Shown here piece by piece: positions 14,196 to 21,454 of a DNA stretch of 23,154 nucleotides. The stretch is from an uncultured Lachnospiraceae bacterium (lineage in GTDB: Bacteria > Bacillota > Clostridia > Lachnospirales > Lachnospiraceae): positions 1 through 23,154 of the forward strand of contig CAJUII010000053.1 of assembly GCA_910586405.1 (NCBI GenBank), written 5' to 3'. Below the pieces are notes generated by a model that ran no database searches, was not told the origin of the DNA, and saw only the letters and a list, made by a program, of their open reading frames with translations. How positions within the stretch are numbered: position 1 is the stretch's first letter; each line of letters opens with the position of its first letter. The position numbers and the translations under genes were made by a program.

Positions 14196-15386
14196 TTGGG
14201 AATAGAATATGAGAGAATCAATCGTGTGATAGGAGAGGTTCCTACACCGTGTTATATTGTGAGTGAGTCCCTCCTAGAGCGCAATCTAAAGCTGCTGCGC
14301 CAGGTTGCTGACCAGACAGGCTGCAAAATTCTGCTGGCGCAGAAGGCGTTCTCCATGTATTTTTATTATCCGCTGATAGGGCAATATCTGGACGGTGTGA
14401 CGGCGAGTGGTCTGTATGAGGCAAAGCTTGGCTATGAGGAGCTGTGTCAAAATGATATCGTGGATATCAACAAAAAAGTAAAAAGGTGCGAGAACCATGT
14501 GTTTTCACCGGCATATAGAAAGGAACAGATGGAGGAACTGCTACAAATCTGTGATCACGTCGTGTTTAATTCATTTGCACAGTGGGCAATGTACAAAGAC
14601 GCGGCGCTGAGGGCTGGTAAATCCTGTGGTATACGCATCAATCCAGAATGCTCTACGCAGGATCACGCAATTTATGATCCGTGTGCGCCCGGGTCGCGTC
14701 TTGGTGTTACCGTGGAGAATTTTGACAGGAGTGCATTGGAGGGGCTGGAAGGACTTCATTTTCATTGCCTGTGTGAGCAGAATGTGGATGCACTGATCAC
14801 AACGATGAATGCTGTCGAGGAAAAATTTGGGGCTGATCTGTATCAGATGAAGTGGCTGAATATGGGCGGTGGACATCATATCACAAGGGATGGCTATGAT
14901 GTGGCGGGATTGATTGCCCTGATTCAAAGGATTCAGGAGAAATATGGATTGACTGTCTACTTAGAGCCAGGTGAGGCGGTGGCTTTAAATGCTGGTTTTT
15001 TGGTGACACAGGTGCTTGAACTGGTTCAAAATAGCGGCATTGTCACAGCGATCGTGGACACTTCGGCTGCGTGTCATATGCCGGATGTGATTGAGATGCC
15101 CTATCGTCCGCCACTGTGCGGCAGTGGGGAGGCTGGTGAAAAGGCCTATACCTATCGGCTGTGCGGTCCGACATGCCTTGCGGGGGATGTCATCGGCGAG
15201 TATTCGTTTGAGCGCAGGCTTCAAGTGGGAGACCGGCTTGTCTTCGGTGATATGGCGATTTATTCTATGGTGAAAAACAATACCTTCAATGGTATGCCGC
15301 TGCCTGATATCATTGCCTTGGACAGAAATGGAGCATGGCGTACAGTAAGGCAGTTTGGGTATGACGATTTTAAGATGAGACTGTAG
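14196..15386 (+). CDS. nspC: Carboxynorspermidine/carboxyspermidine decarboxylase
   Basis: Alanine-racemase-fold PLP decarboxylase, 396 residues, that removes the carboxyl from carboxyspermidine or carboxynorspermidine. PTPCYIVSE opens the domain, the PLP lysine is Lys50 in LLAQKAF, HFHCLCEQ and GGGHH follow, EPGEAV binds phosphate, and CGPTCLAGD carries the active-site cysteine region. The start is TTG: AAGGAG at 14180-14185 lies 10 bases before TTG 14196, and no in-frame ATG exists nearby before the conserved PTPCY. It ends the polyamine operon; a terminator follows 14 bases after the stop. Confidence 0.93.
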   Translation: MGIEYERINRVIGEVPTPCYIVSESLLERNLKLLRQVADQTGCKILLAQKAFSMYFYYPLIGQYLDGVTASGLYEAKLGYEELCQNDIVDINKKVKRCENHVFSPAYRKEQMEELLQICDHVVFNSFAQWAMYKDAALRAGKSCGIRINPECSTQDHAIYDPCAPGSRLGVTVENFDRSALEGLEGLHFHCLCEQNVDALITTMNAVEEKFGADLYQMKWLNMGGGHHITRDGYDVAGLIALIQRIQEKYGLTVYLEPGEAVALNAGFLVTQVLELVQNSGIVTAIVDTSAACHMPDVIEMPYRPPLCGSGEAGEKAYTYRLCGPTCLAGDVIGEYSFERRLQVGDRLVFGDMAIYSMVKNNTFNGMPLPDIIALDRNGAWRTVRQFGYDDFKMRL

Positions 15387-15400
15387 GTAGTTCTGGCATG

Positions 15401-15429
15401 AAAAAACGCAGGGGTAAGCCTGCGTTTTT
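15401..15429. terminator. Bidirectional terminator between nspC and buk
   Basis: CGCAGG (15407-15412) pairs with CCTGCG (15419-15424), flanked by A-runs on the left and T-runs on the right, so it works in both directions. It serves the convergent polyamine and ptb-buk operons, whose stop codons are only 53 bases apart. Confidence 0.92.
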
Positions 15430-15439
15430 GTTATGCTTT

Positions 15440-16507
15440 TTAATATTCCATTGCCTTTTCTTCGTTGTTCAGCACGCGCAGAGCGCCCTGTGCCAGCGCG
15501 AGCAGCTCATCCTCACCGGGATATACAGTGAAGGGAGCAATCCACTCTGCATATTCTTTGAGGGAAGCTACAACATCTTCACCGTAAGCGATACCGCCGG
15601 TCACAATGATCTGGTCTACTTTTCCGTTCAGTACACAGGCCATAGAGCCGATATCCTTTGCAACCTGTAGTAAAAATGCCTTCTTGGCTTCAACTGCCTT
15701 CTCGTCTCCTTCATTGGCGCGCTTCGTGACTTCACGCATATCGTTGGTGCTAAGGTATGCATTGAAACCGCCCTTGCCGACGATCTTGCTGTAGATTTCT
15801 TTCTCAGTATACTTTCCAGAGAAGCACATCTTGATGAGGGCACCGCTTGGAACCGCGCCGGCGCGCTCTGGAGAGAATGCGCCATCTCCATCCAATGCAT
15901 TAAATACGTCGATTACCTTGCCGTTAACATGAGCGCCGACAGATACACCGCCACCCATGTGGACGACGATCAATCGAAGTGTGTCGTAGGACTTTCCGAT
16001 TTCTTTGGCGTATCTCTTGGCAACTGCTTTTTGATTTAAAGCATGGAATACGCTTGTTCGGGGAAGCTCCGGCACACCGGAGAAGCGTGCGATCGGCATC
16101 AGCTCATCAACGACAACAGGGTCTACAATATAGGAAGGAACGCCGATGGAGTCTGCGATTTCTCTTGCGAGAATACCGCCGAGATTGGAAGCATGCTGTC
16201 CCTGTACACCGACCTTTAAGTCAGCGAGCAGCGCATCTGTCACTGCATATGTACCGCCTGGAATGGGTTTGAGCATACCGCCGCGTCCTACGACAACATT
16301 GAGGGACTTGATGTCAAAGTTTTTCTCTGTCAACAAATCTGTAATGATCTTCTTGCGAAAATCTTTCTGATCTACGATCGTAGCGTACTGTGAAATCTCC
16401 TCGGTGGAGTGTCTCAGCGTTTCTTCGAACAACAGGGTCTCATCCTCAAACACGCCGATTTTGGTAGAGGTGGAGCCTGGATTGATGATCAAACTTTTGA
16501 TAGCCAT
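15440..16507 (-). CDS. buk: Butyrate kinase
   Basis: Converts butyryl phosphate and ADP to butyrate and ATP, the energy-yielding last step. 355 residues, the usual length. ASKHA-fold signatures: INPGSTSTKIG at the N-terminus, the phosphate loop VVHMGGGVSVGAH in the middle, and VTGGIAYGEDV near the C-terminus. AGGAGG (16516-16521 on the plus strand as CCTCCT) sits 8 bases before ATG at 16507; a TTG farther upstream overlaps it and is rejected. It follows ptb by 38 bases in the same minus-strand operon, the normal order ptb-buk. Confidence 0.96.
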   Translation of the reverse strand: MAIKSLIINPGSTSTKIGVFEDETLLFEETLRHSTEEISQYATIVDQKDFRKKIITDLLTEKNFDIKSLNVVVGRGGMLKPIPGGTYAVTDALLADLKVGVQGQHASNLGGILAREIADSIGVPSYIVDPVVVDELMPIARFSGVPELPRTSVFHALNQKAVAKRYAKEIGKSYDTLRLIVVHMGGGVSVGAHVNGKVIDVFNALDGDGAFSPERAGAVPSGALIKMCFSGKYTEKEIYSKIVGKGGFNAYLSTNDMREVTKRANEGDEKAVEAKKAFLLQVAKDIGSMACVLNGKVDQIIVTGGIAYGEDVVASLKEYAEWIAPFTVYPGEDELLALAQGALRVLNNEEKAMEY

Positions 16508-16545
16508 TTTATTTTCCTCCTGGTACAATATTCATTTGTTGTGAT

Positions 16546-17466
16546 TTATTTTGATTTTTTCATGGATTCTGCAACAACTGCGGCAAGTGCGATAGAGTTC
16601 AGCTTAGCCTCGAAGCTGTCAGAGCGGGATGTCAGGATAACGGGCGCTGCCGTACCTGTCAGGATGTTGCCGTTTTTCACGTCACATAGGTGGGTCAGTA
16701 CCTTGTATACAAGGTTTCCTGAATGGATATCCGGGAAGAGGATGACATCTGCATCGCCGGCGATCTTTCTGTCTGTACCGCCCTTGTGTGCAGCGGCAGC
16801 GCTGTCGATTGCCATGTCCATAGAGAGCGGACCGTCGATAATGCAGCCTGTGATCTTGCCTTCTGCGTTCAGCTTGGTCAGTTCATCTGCATCGACCGTA
16901 CAAGGCATTTTGGGATTGACAACTTCGACCGCAGCGACCGGAGCAACCTTTGGCTCAGCGATGCCGCATGCATGGCAGACTTCAACGGTATTGTTGATGA
17001 TCGCAGTCTTGTCCTCCAAAGTAGGATAGGTCATAAAGGCAACGTCCGATAAGAACAGAAGACGGTCAATGCCCTTGATCTCAAATACACACACGTGGGA
17101 GAGCGCTTTGCCTGTGCGGAGTCCTACCTCTTTGTCCAGCACGCTCTTTAAGAAATTCTTGGTGTCGATCAAGCCTTTCATGTACATGTCTGCCTTGCCG
17201 TCATGAACGAGCTTGACAGCAGTGTGTGCAGCCTGTACCTGGTCTGGCTCATTGATGATCTCAAAGCCTGTCAAATCCATATTCATGCTGGCAGCGATCT
17301 CTTTGATCTTTGTCTCATCACCGACAAGGATCGCATCGGCAATGCCTTTTTCCTTTGCAGCCTTTACAGCCTCCAGTACAGGCTCATCCTCGGCTACAGC
17401 GACTGCGACCGTCTTGCGGTCACACTCATAAACCTTTTGCAGTAAATCCTTAAAACCTTTACTCAT
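16546..17466 (-). CDS. ptb: Phosphate butyryltransferase
   Basis: Makes butyryl phosphate from butyryl-CoA. 306 residues of the PTA/PTB family; N-terminus MSKGFKDLLQ, then VAVAEDEPVLEAVKAAKEKG and AILVGDE, later KGLIDTKNFLKSV and, near the end, LTGTAAPVILTSRSDS. GAGG lies 8 bases before the ATG at 17466; the GTG at 17475 is part of that ribosome site. The gene has its own promoter with a Rex-like box on the -10. The mRNA leader has a small hairpin (17501-17516). Presence of ptb-buk shows that butyryl-CoA can be cleaved by the kinase route; no CoA-transferase gene is in the window. Confidence 0.96.
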   Translation of the reverse strand: MSKGFKDLLQKVYECDRKTVAVAVAEDEPVLEAVKAAKEKGIADAILVGDETKIKEIAASMNMDLTGFEIINEPDQVQAAHTAVKLVHDGKADMYMKGLIDTKNFLKSVLDKEVGLRTGKALSHVCVFEIKGIDRLLFLSDVAFMTYPTLEDKTAIINNTVEVCHACGIAEPKVAPVAAVEVVNPKMPCTVDADELTKLNAEGKITGCIIDGPLSMDMAIDSAAAAHKGGTDRKIAGDADVILFPDIHSGNLVYKVLTHLCDVKNGNILTGTAAPVILTSRSDSFEAKLNSIALAAVVAESMKKSK

Positions 17467-17521
17467 TTGAAACACCTCGTTATATTTTATAAATTTTCAG
17501 CCCGCAGTATTGCAGGACTCT

Positions 17522-17539
17522 CTGTTAAAATAATAACAC
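17522..17539. promoter_or_regulatory. Candidate Rex operator upstream of ptb
   Basis: CTGTTAA-AATA-ATAACAC fits TTGTTAA-N4-TTAACAA at 11 of 14 positions and is itself a near-palindrome. It covers the whole -10 of the ptb promoter and would block RNA polymerase. Together with the thl site it suggests joint control by the NADH/NAD+ sensor Rex. The rex gene is not in the window. Confidence 0.6.
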
Positions 17540-17558
17540 TTTCAAAAACAACGGTCAA
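17530..17558 (-). promoter_or_regulatory. Sigma-A promoter of ptb-buk
   Basis: On the minus strand: TTGACC (17558-17553), 17 bases, TATTAT (17535-17530), with TG one base before the -10, i.e. an extended -10. Very close to consensus. Start of transcription near 17523, leader of about 57 bases. Confidence 0.85.
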
Positions 17559-17602
17559 GGTAATAAGGCTGATTAATCTGCTTAAAATATAGAAGGAGAT
17601 TA

Positions 17603-17631
17603 CTGACTTTTGGCGGAACTTATGATAAGAT
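17603..17631 (+). promoter_or_regulatory. Candidate promoter of the ThrE-type exporter genes
   Basis: CTGACT (17603-17608), 17 bases, TAAGAT (17626-17631) with TG at 17623-17624. It points away from the ptb promoter, with the two -35 elements about 45 bases apart. Confidence 0.55.
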
Positions 17632-17685
17632 AGTCATAGTTTGAAAAAGGATGACACGATGACGCGATGACAGGAGGAAGATGAG

Positions 17686-17724
17686 TTGACAAGGTTATGG
17701 AAGTGCTGGGGTGATGTTGGATGA
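17686..17724 (+). CDS. Possible 12-codon leader peptide upstream of the exporter
   Basis: AGGAGG (17672-17677) lies 8 bases before TTG 17686, which opens a short frame reading (M)TRLWKCWGDVG and stops at TGA 17722-17724. That stop overlaps the exporter ATG as ATGA, the layout of translational coupling. The exporter ATG itself has only a weak ribosome site. No membrane or known motif; two Trp and one Thr codons. A leader ORF that delivers ribosomes to the exporter is a reasonable reading, but the start is TTG and chance is possible. Confidence 0.35.
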   Translation: MTRLWKCWGDVG

Positions 17725-18509
17725 AGAGGGACGGGGAAAAATCCTGTGAGGCGCCTGCCCGCGTGATGGAGTGTGCGCTCGACATGGGGGAGACGATGCT
17801 GCGATGCGGCGCTGAAATTCTGCGGGTGGAGGATACAGTCATTCGAATCTGTACGGCTTATTGCGGGGGAATTGTGGACGTGTTTACGATTTTATCTCTG
17901 ATTATTCTTAGCTGGAAGGCAGATGATGGGAAAAATTACACGCTCGCACGGCGCATCAATCCGTATCCGACAGATTTGAAGAAGCTCGAGGAGCTGAATG
18001 CATTGTCGCGTTATATCTGTGAGAAGAAGCCGCCGTGTGATGAGGTTGAGCGGCAGATTTGTGCTATCATGGCGCCTGCGAAAAAACGAATTTACAAATC
18101 AAAGGTGACAGGGTATGTGCTGCTGGCATCTGCGTTCACGTTGTTTTTTGGCGGAAGCCTGCGGGATGGGCTGGCTGCCGGTGTGGTGGCTGTGCTGATG
18201 TATCTGTGGGATTATTTTTTTTCTGCACATGGAAGAAACAGGGTGGTATACAGTCTGGCAATATCCATTGTTGCGGGGATTTTATGTATTTTGTCCGTTT
18301 TTATGAAGATTGGGCAGCATATAGATATGGTCATGATTGGCAGTATCATGCTCCTGATTCCGGGCATCAATCTGATGAACTCCCTGCGGGATATGATGTG
18401 CGGGGATATCATTACAGGAATTTTGCGTCTTGCGGAGGCACTGATGATGGCGGTAGCCATCGCGGCAGGATTCGGTATTGCGATTATGCTGTTGGGAGGT
18501 CTGGTGTGA
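17721..18509 (+). CDS. Threonine/serine exporter, ThrE N-terminal-type subunit
   Basis: 262 residues of the ThrE/YjjP (DUF1212) family, which exports threonine and serine. The first ~125 residues are soluble, with the family pattern ALDMGETMLRCGAEILRVEDTVIRI and later RINPYPTDLKKLEELN. From about residue 127 on there are roughly five hydrophobic segments (VLLASAFTLFFGG, GVVAVLMYLWDYF, LAISIVAGILCILSVF, MIGSIMLLIPGIN, AVAIAAGFGIAIMLLGG). In Corynebacterium ThrE is one protein; here it is split in two adjacent genes, as in many Firmicutes. Upstream TGA at 17712 limits the start; ATG 17721 is the first option. The next gene starts one base after the stop. Confidence 0.88.
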   Translation: MKRDGEKSCEAPARVMECALDMGETMLRCGAEILRVEDTVIRICTAYCGGIVDVFTILSLIILSWKADDGKNYTLARRINPYPTDLKKLEELNALSRYICEKKPPCDEVERQICAIMAPAKKRIYKSKVTGYVLLASAFTLFFGGSLRDGLAAGVVAVLMYLWDYFFSAHGRNRVVYSLAISIVAGILCILSVFMKIGQHIDMVMIGSIMLLIPGINLMNSLRDMMCGDIITGILRLAEALMMAVAIAAGFGIAIMLLGGLV

Positions 18510-18510
18510 C

Positions 18511-19011
18511 ATGATTTTGCAGTTTTTTGAGAAATATATTGTGATGATACTGACCGCGGCTGTCGGGACACTGGGATACTGTTTGCTGATCAATGTCAAC
18601 AGGAATAAGATTGTGTATGGCTGTGTCGGCGGCGTGGTTTCGACGTTTCTCTACTGTATCTGCGTGGAGATGGGGCTGGCTCCCTTGATACAGAATTTGA
18701 TACCGGCGGCAGTGGTGACGCTATATGCCGAGGTGCTCGCCAGGGTTGTGAAGGCGCCTGCGACGGTCTTTTTGATTCCGTCGATCATTCCGCTGGTGCC
18801 AGGCGGGCGGCTCTACTATACGATGCGTGCCATTGTGGACGGCGACGCAGAGGGGGCAAAGGTCTATGCGATGGAGACGATTGTCATAGCGCTTGGCATC
18901 GCAGTGGGGATTGTGGTCATTTCGCTGGTGTTTTATCATATCAGTCACAAAAACATACAATATAAAGTACGCTTTGAACCGTTGAGGAATCATGGTCAGG
19001 GTGAAAAATGA
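18511..19011 (+). CDS. Threonine/serine exporter, ThrE C-terminal-type subunit
   Basis: 166 residues of the ThrE_2/YjjB (DUF3815) family; four to five hydrophobic segments: MILTAAVGTLGYCLLI, IVYGCVGGVVSTFLYCICVEM, LIPAAVVTLYAEVLARVV, the conserved loop FLIPSIIPLVPGGRLYYTMRAIVDGD, and VIALGIAVGIVVISLVFYHI. The IPLVPGG motif marks the family. GGAGGT at 18495-18500 is 10 bases before ATG 18511; an earlier in-frame ATG at 18478 lies inside the first gene. It follows that gene by one base and is very likely its membrane partner. A terminator overlaps its stop codon. Confidence 0.88.
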   Translation: MILQFFEKYIVMILTAAVGTLGYCLLINVNRNKIVYGCVGGVVSTFLYCICVEMGLAPLIQNLIPAAVVTLYAEVLARVVKAPATVFLIPSIIPLVPGGRLYYTMRAIVDGDAEGAKVYAMETIVIALGIAVGIVVISLVFYHISHKNIQYKVRFEPLRNHGQGEK

Positions 19012-19037
19012 GAGGCAGAGTTTCCTGTCTCTTTTTT
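19010..19037 (+). terminator. Intrinsic terminator after the exporter genes
   Basis: GAGA (19010-19013) and CAG (19016-19018) pair with CTG (19025-19027) and TCTC (19028-19031), with a two-base GG bulge, followed by six T. The hairpin begins at the exporter stop codon. Confidence 0.75.
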
Positions 19038-19086
19038 GTGCAGAAGATTTTTATTTTTTACACATTTTTTGAGGAAAACGACACAA

Positions 19087-19092
19087 TATAAT
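19087..19092 (+). promoter_or_regulatory. Candidate -10 of the glucuronide operon
   Basis: A perfect TATAAT 86 bases before the GH2 start codon. The expected -35 position is a T-run (about 19064-19070), so the promoter may need an activator. TTGAGG nearby is spaced only 12 bases and does not fit. Confidence 0.5.
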
Positions 19093-19120
19093 AACAATGC
19101 AAATTAGCAGCGATGACATC

Positions 19121-19149
19121 TTCTCACTTGGAGGTTTGACGAGTGAGAA
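19121..19149 (+). promoter_or_regulatory. Inverted repeat upstream of GH2, operator or leader hairpin
   Basis: TTCTCACTTG (19121-19130) pairs with CGAGTGAGAA (19140-19149) over 10 bp with one G-U and a 9-base loop that holds AGG. It lies about 20-50 bases after the likely transcription start. It could be a repressor operator for a glucuronide regulator or an mRNA hairpin. No regulator gene is visible in the window. Confidence 0.5.
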
Positions 19150-19177
19150 TGAATGCAGCATGAGAGGAGTATGGCAT

Positions 19178-21445
19178 ATGAGAACGATCATTAATTTAAA
19201 TAAAGACTGGCGGTTCAGCCGAGCGTGCACAGCGCTTCCTGACCAGCTTCCGAAGGACTGGGAGCTGATAGATCTGCCGCATACGTGGAATGCGGTGGAT
19301 GGACATGACGGAAATGGAAGCTATGATCGCGGATGTGGATGGTATGTGCGGAGGTTTGAGACGCCGAGACAGCCATTGTGCGGCGGGCGCGTGTTTGTGG
19401 AGATACCGGCGGCGGGGCAGCAGGCAGTTGTGTATGTGAATGGCAGGGAGGTCTGTACACATGAGGGTGGGTATTCCACCTTCCGCGCTGATATTACAGA
19501 CGCGTGCAAAAATGAGGGCGAAAATTTGCTGGCAGTGGCGTGCAGCAATGAAAACAAGAGCAGTGTCTATCCGCAGTCGGCAGATTTTACATTCTATGGC
19601 GGACTTTACCGCGGTGTAAATCTCATCAGCGTTCCAGAGACGCATTTCGAGCTTCTGTACTGGGGGAGCAGCGGGTTGAAGGTTACAGCAGTGCCTACCT
19701 CCGGCGGCGGCGCAGAGTTTGCGCTCGAATCCTGGGCAGTCAATGCAGATGAGAATTTTACGGTGATGTACGAGGTCTGTGATGCCAATGGAAAAGAGGT
19801 GGCATACAGTGTGCGCCCGGCGGATAGCACCGCGGTGAAGCTCTATGTGCCAGATGTGATTTTGTGGGATTGTGACCAGCCGTATCTGTATACGGTGACT
19901 GCGACTTTGCAGCGGCGGAATGAGGCCGTTGACAGGGTGTCGGTGCGCGTGGGGGTCAGGAGCTTTGCATGTGATCCAGACAAGGGCTTTATATTGAATG
20001 GGATTCCAACGCCATTGCGGGGAGTGAGCCGTCATCAGGACTGGCTCTACAAGGGCAATGCGCTGACGAGGGAAGAACACTACAAGGACGCGAGGATTAT
20101 CAAAGAATTGGGCGCCAACACGATTCGTCTGGCGCATTATCAGCATTCTCAGGATTTTTATGATGCGTGTGACGAGCTTGGATTTGTCGTGTGGGCAGAG
20201 ATTCCGTTTATCAGTGTGATGAATCCAGATCCCGCAGCACACCAGAACTGTATAACCCAGCTAAAAGAGCTGGTCTTGCAAAATTATAATCATCCAAGTA
20301 TTTGTTTCTGGGGCATTTCTAATGAGATTCTGATCGGCGGTATCTCGGAGCAGCTTGTGGAGAATCACAAGGAGCTGAATGCACTGTGTAAGGAGCTGGA
20401 CCCGACGCGTCTGACAACGATTGCCCATGTTTCGATGACACCGTCTGACAGCCCTGTCCATTATATTACGGATGTGGAGAGCTACAATCACTATTTTGGC
20501 TGGTATGGCGGCAAGATGGAGGATAATGGTCCGTGGCTGGATGCGTTTCACAAGGAGCACCCGAACATTTGTCTTGGTGTATCAGAGTATGGCTGTGAGG
20601 GGATTGTCACATATCATGGACCCAATCCGGCGTGCAAGGATTACAGCGAAGAATATCAAGCGCTGTATCATGAACACATGGCGAAGGTACTAGACGAACG
20701 GCCGTGGCTGTGGTCAAGCCATGTGTGGAATATGTTTGACTTTGGCTGTGCGGCGAGAAATGAGGGCGGTGTGGCAGGACGCAACAATAAAGGACTTGTC
20801 ACGATGGACCGTCTGACCAGGAAGGACAGTTATTATATATACAAGGCATATTGGAATAAAGAGCCTATGGTGCATCTGTGCGGGAAGCGTTATGCCCAGC
20901 GTGCGGGAGAGACGACAGAGATTCGTGTCTACTCAAATCAGCCGATAGTTTCTCTATATGTGAATGGGAAGCTGACTGAAGTGTTGAGGGCGGAAAAGGT
21001 CTTTGTATTTACGATTGCCTTGGAGGATGGATTTAACAGCATCGGCGTGTCCGCAGGCTGCTGCAAGGACAGCATGACGATTGAGAAGGTCGAGCGGGAG
21101 CCTGAAATCTATGTACTCCCAGAGGTGAATGAGCGTGCGGAGGGTGTTGCGAACTGGTTTAAACTGGCTGGAAATCTGGATTTGAAAGCACCGATGACGT
21201 TTCCTGAGGGCAAGTACAGCATCAAGTGCAAAATGGAGGAGATCGCGGCATGTCCAGAGGCGATGGAGATTGTCTCTAAGGCGGTCAAGCTGGCTACAAA
21301 TATGGAGATGAAGCCAGGGGTCGGCATGTGGGATATGATGAAGTCTATGACGCCGGAGTCCATGGTGGCGCTCGCAGGGAGCATGATGCCAGAGGGATTT
21401 GCGGAGAGTCTGAATGCACAGCTCACCAAAATTGACAAGGTGTAG
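19178..21445 (+). CDS. GH2 glycosidase, probable beta-glucuronidase
   Basis: 755 residues with the GH2 order: sugar-binding jelly roll (LPHTWNAVDGHDG near residue 30), immunoglobulin-like domain, TIM barrel, then a C-terminal extension from about residue 640. Catalytic acid/base is Glu383 in WGISNEI, nucleophile is Glu470 in SEYG. After the barrel, GRNNKG contains N536-x-K538, the NxK pattern that binds the glucuronate carboxylate in beta-glucuronidases. With a GPH symporter and uxuA next, glucuronide hydrolysis is favoured over beta-galactosidase. No signal peptide, so cytoplasmic. GAGGAG at 19164-19169, 8 bases before ATG 19178, sets the start; in-frame ATG codons at 19097 and 19160 lack sites. 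The Met-rich extension is discussed in the findings. Confidence 0.8.
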   Translation: MRTIINLNKDWRFSRACTALPDQLPKDWELIDLPHTWNAVDGHDGNGSYDRGCGWYVRRFETPRQPLCGGRVFVEIPAAGQQAVVYVNGREVCTHEGGYSTFRADITDACKNEGENLLAVACSNENKSSVYPQSADFTFYGGLYRGVNLISVPETHFELLYWGSSGLKVTAVPTSGGGAEFALESWAVNADENFTVMYEVCDANGKEVAYSVRPADSTAVKLYVPDVILWDCDQPYLYTVTATLQRRNEAVDRVSVRVGVRSFACDPDKGFILNGIPTPLRGVSRHQDWLYKGNALTREEHYKDARIIKELGANTIRLAHYQHSQDFYDACDELGFVVWAEIPFISVMNPDPAAHQNCITQLKELVLQNYNHPSICFWGISNEILIGGISEQLVENHKELNALCKELDPTRLTTIAHVSMTPSDSPVHYITDVESYNHYFGWYGGKMEDNGPWLDAFHKEHPNICLGVSEYGCEGIVTYHGPNPACKDYSEEYQALYHEHMAKVLDERPWLWSSHVWNMFDFGCAARNEGGVAGRNNKGLVTMDRLTRKDSYYIYKAYWNKEPMVHLCGKRYAQRAGETTEIRVYSNQPIVSLYVNGKLTEVLRAEKVFVFTIALEDGFNSIGVSAGCCKDSMTIEKVEREPEIYVLPEVNERAEGVANWFKLAGNLDLKAPMTFPEGKYSIKCKMEEIAACPEAMEIVSKAVKLATNMEMKPGVGMWDMMKSMTPESMVALAGSMMPEGFAESLNAQLTKIDKV

Positions 21446-21454
21446 GAGGTATGT

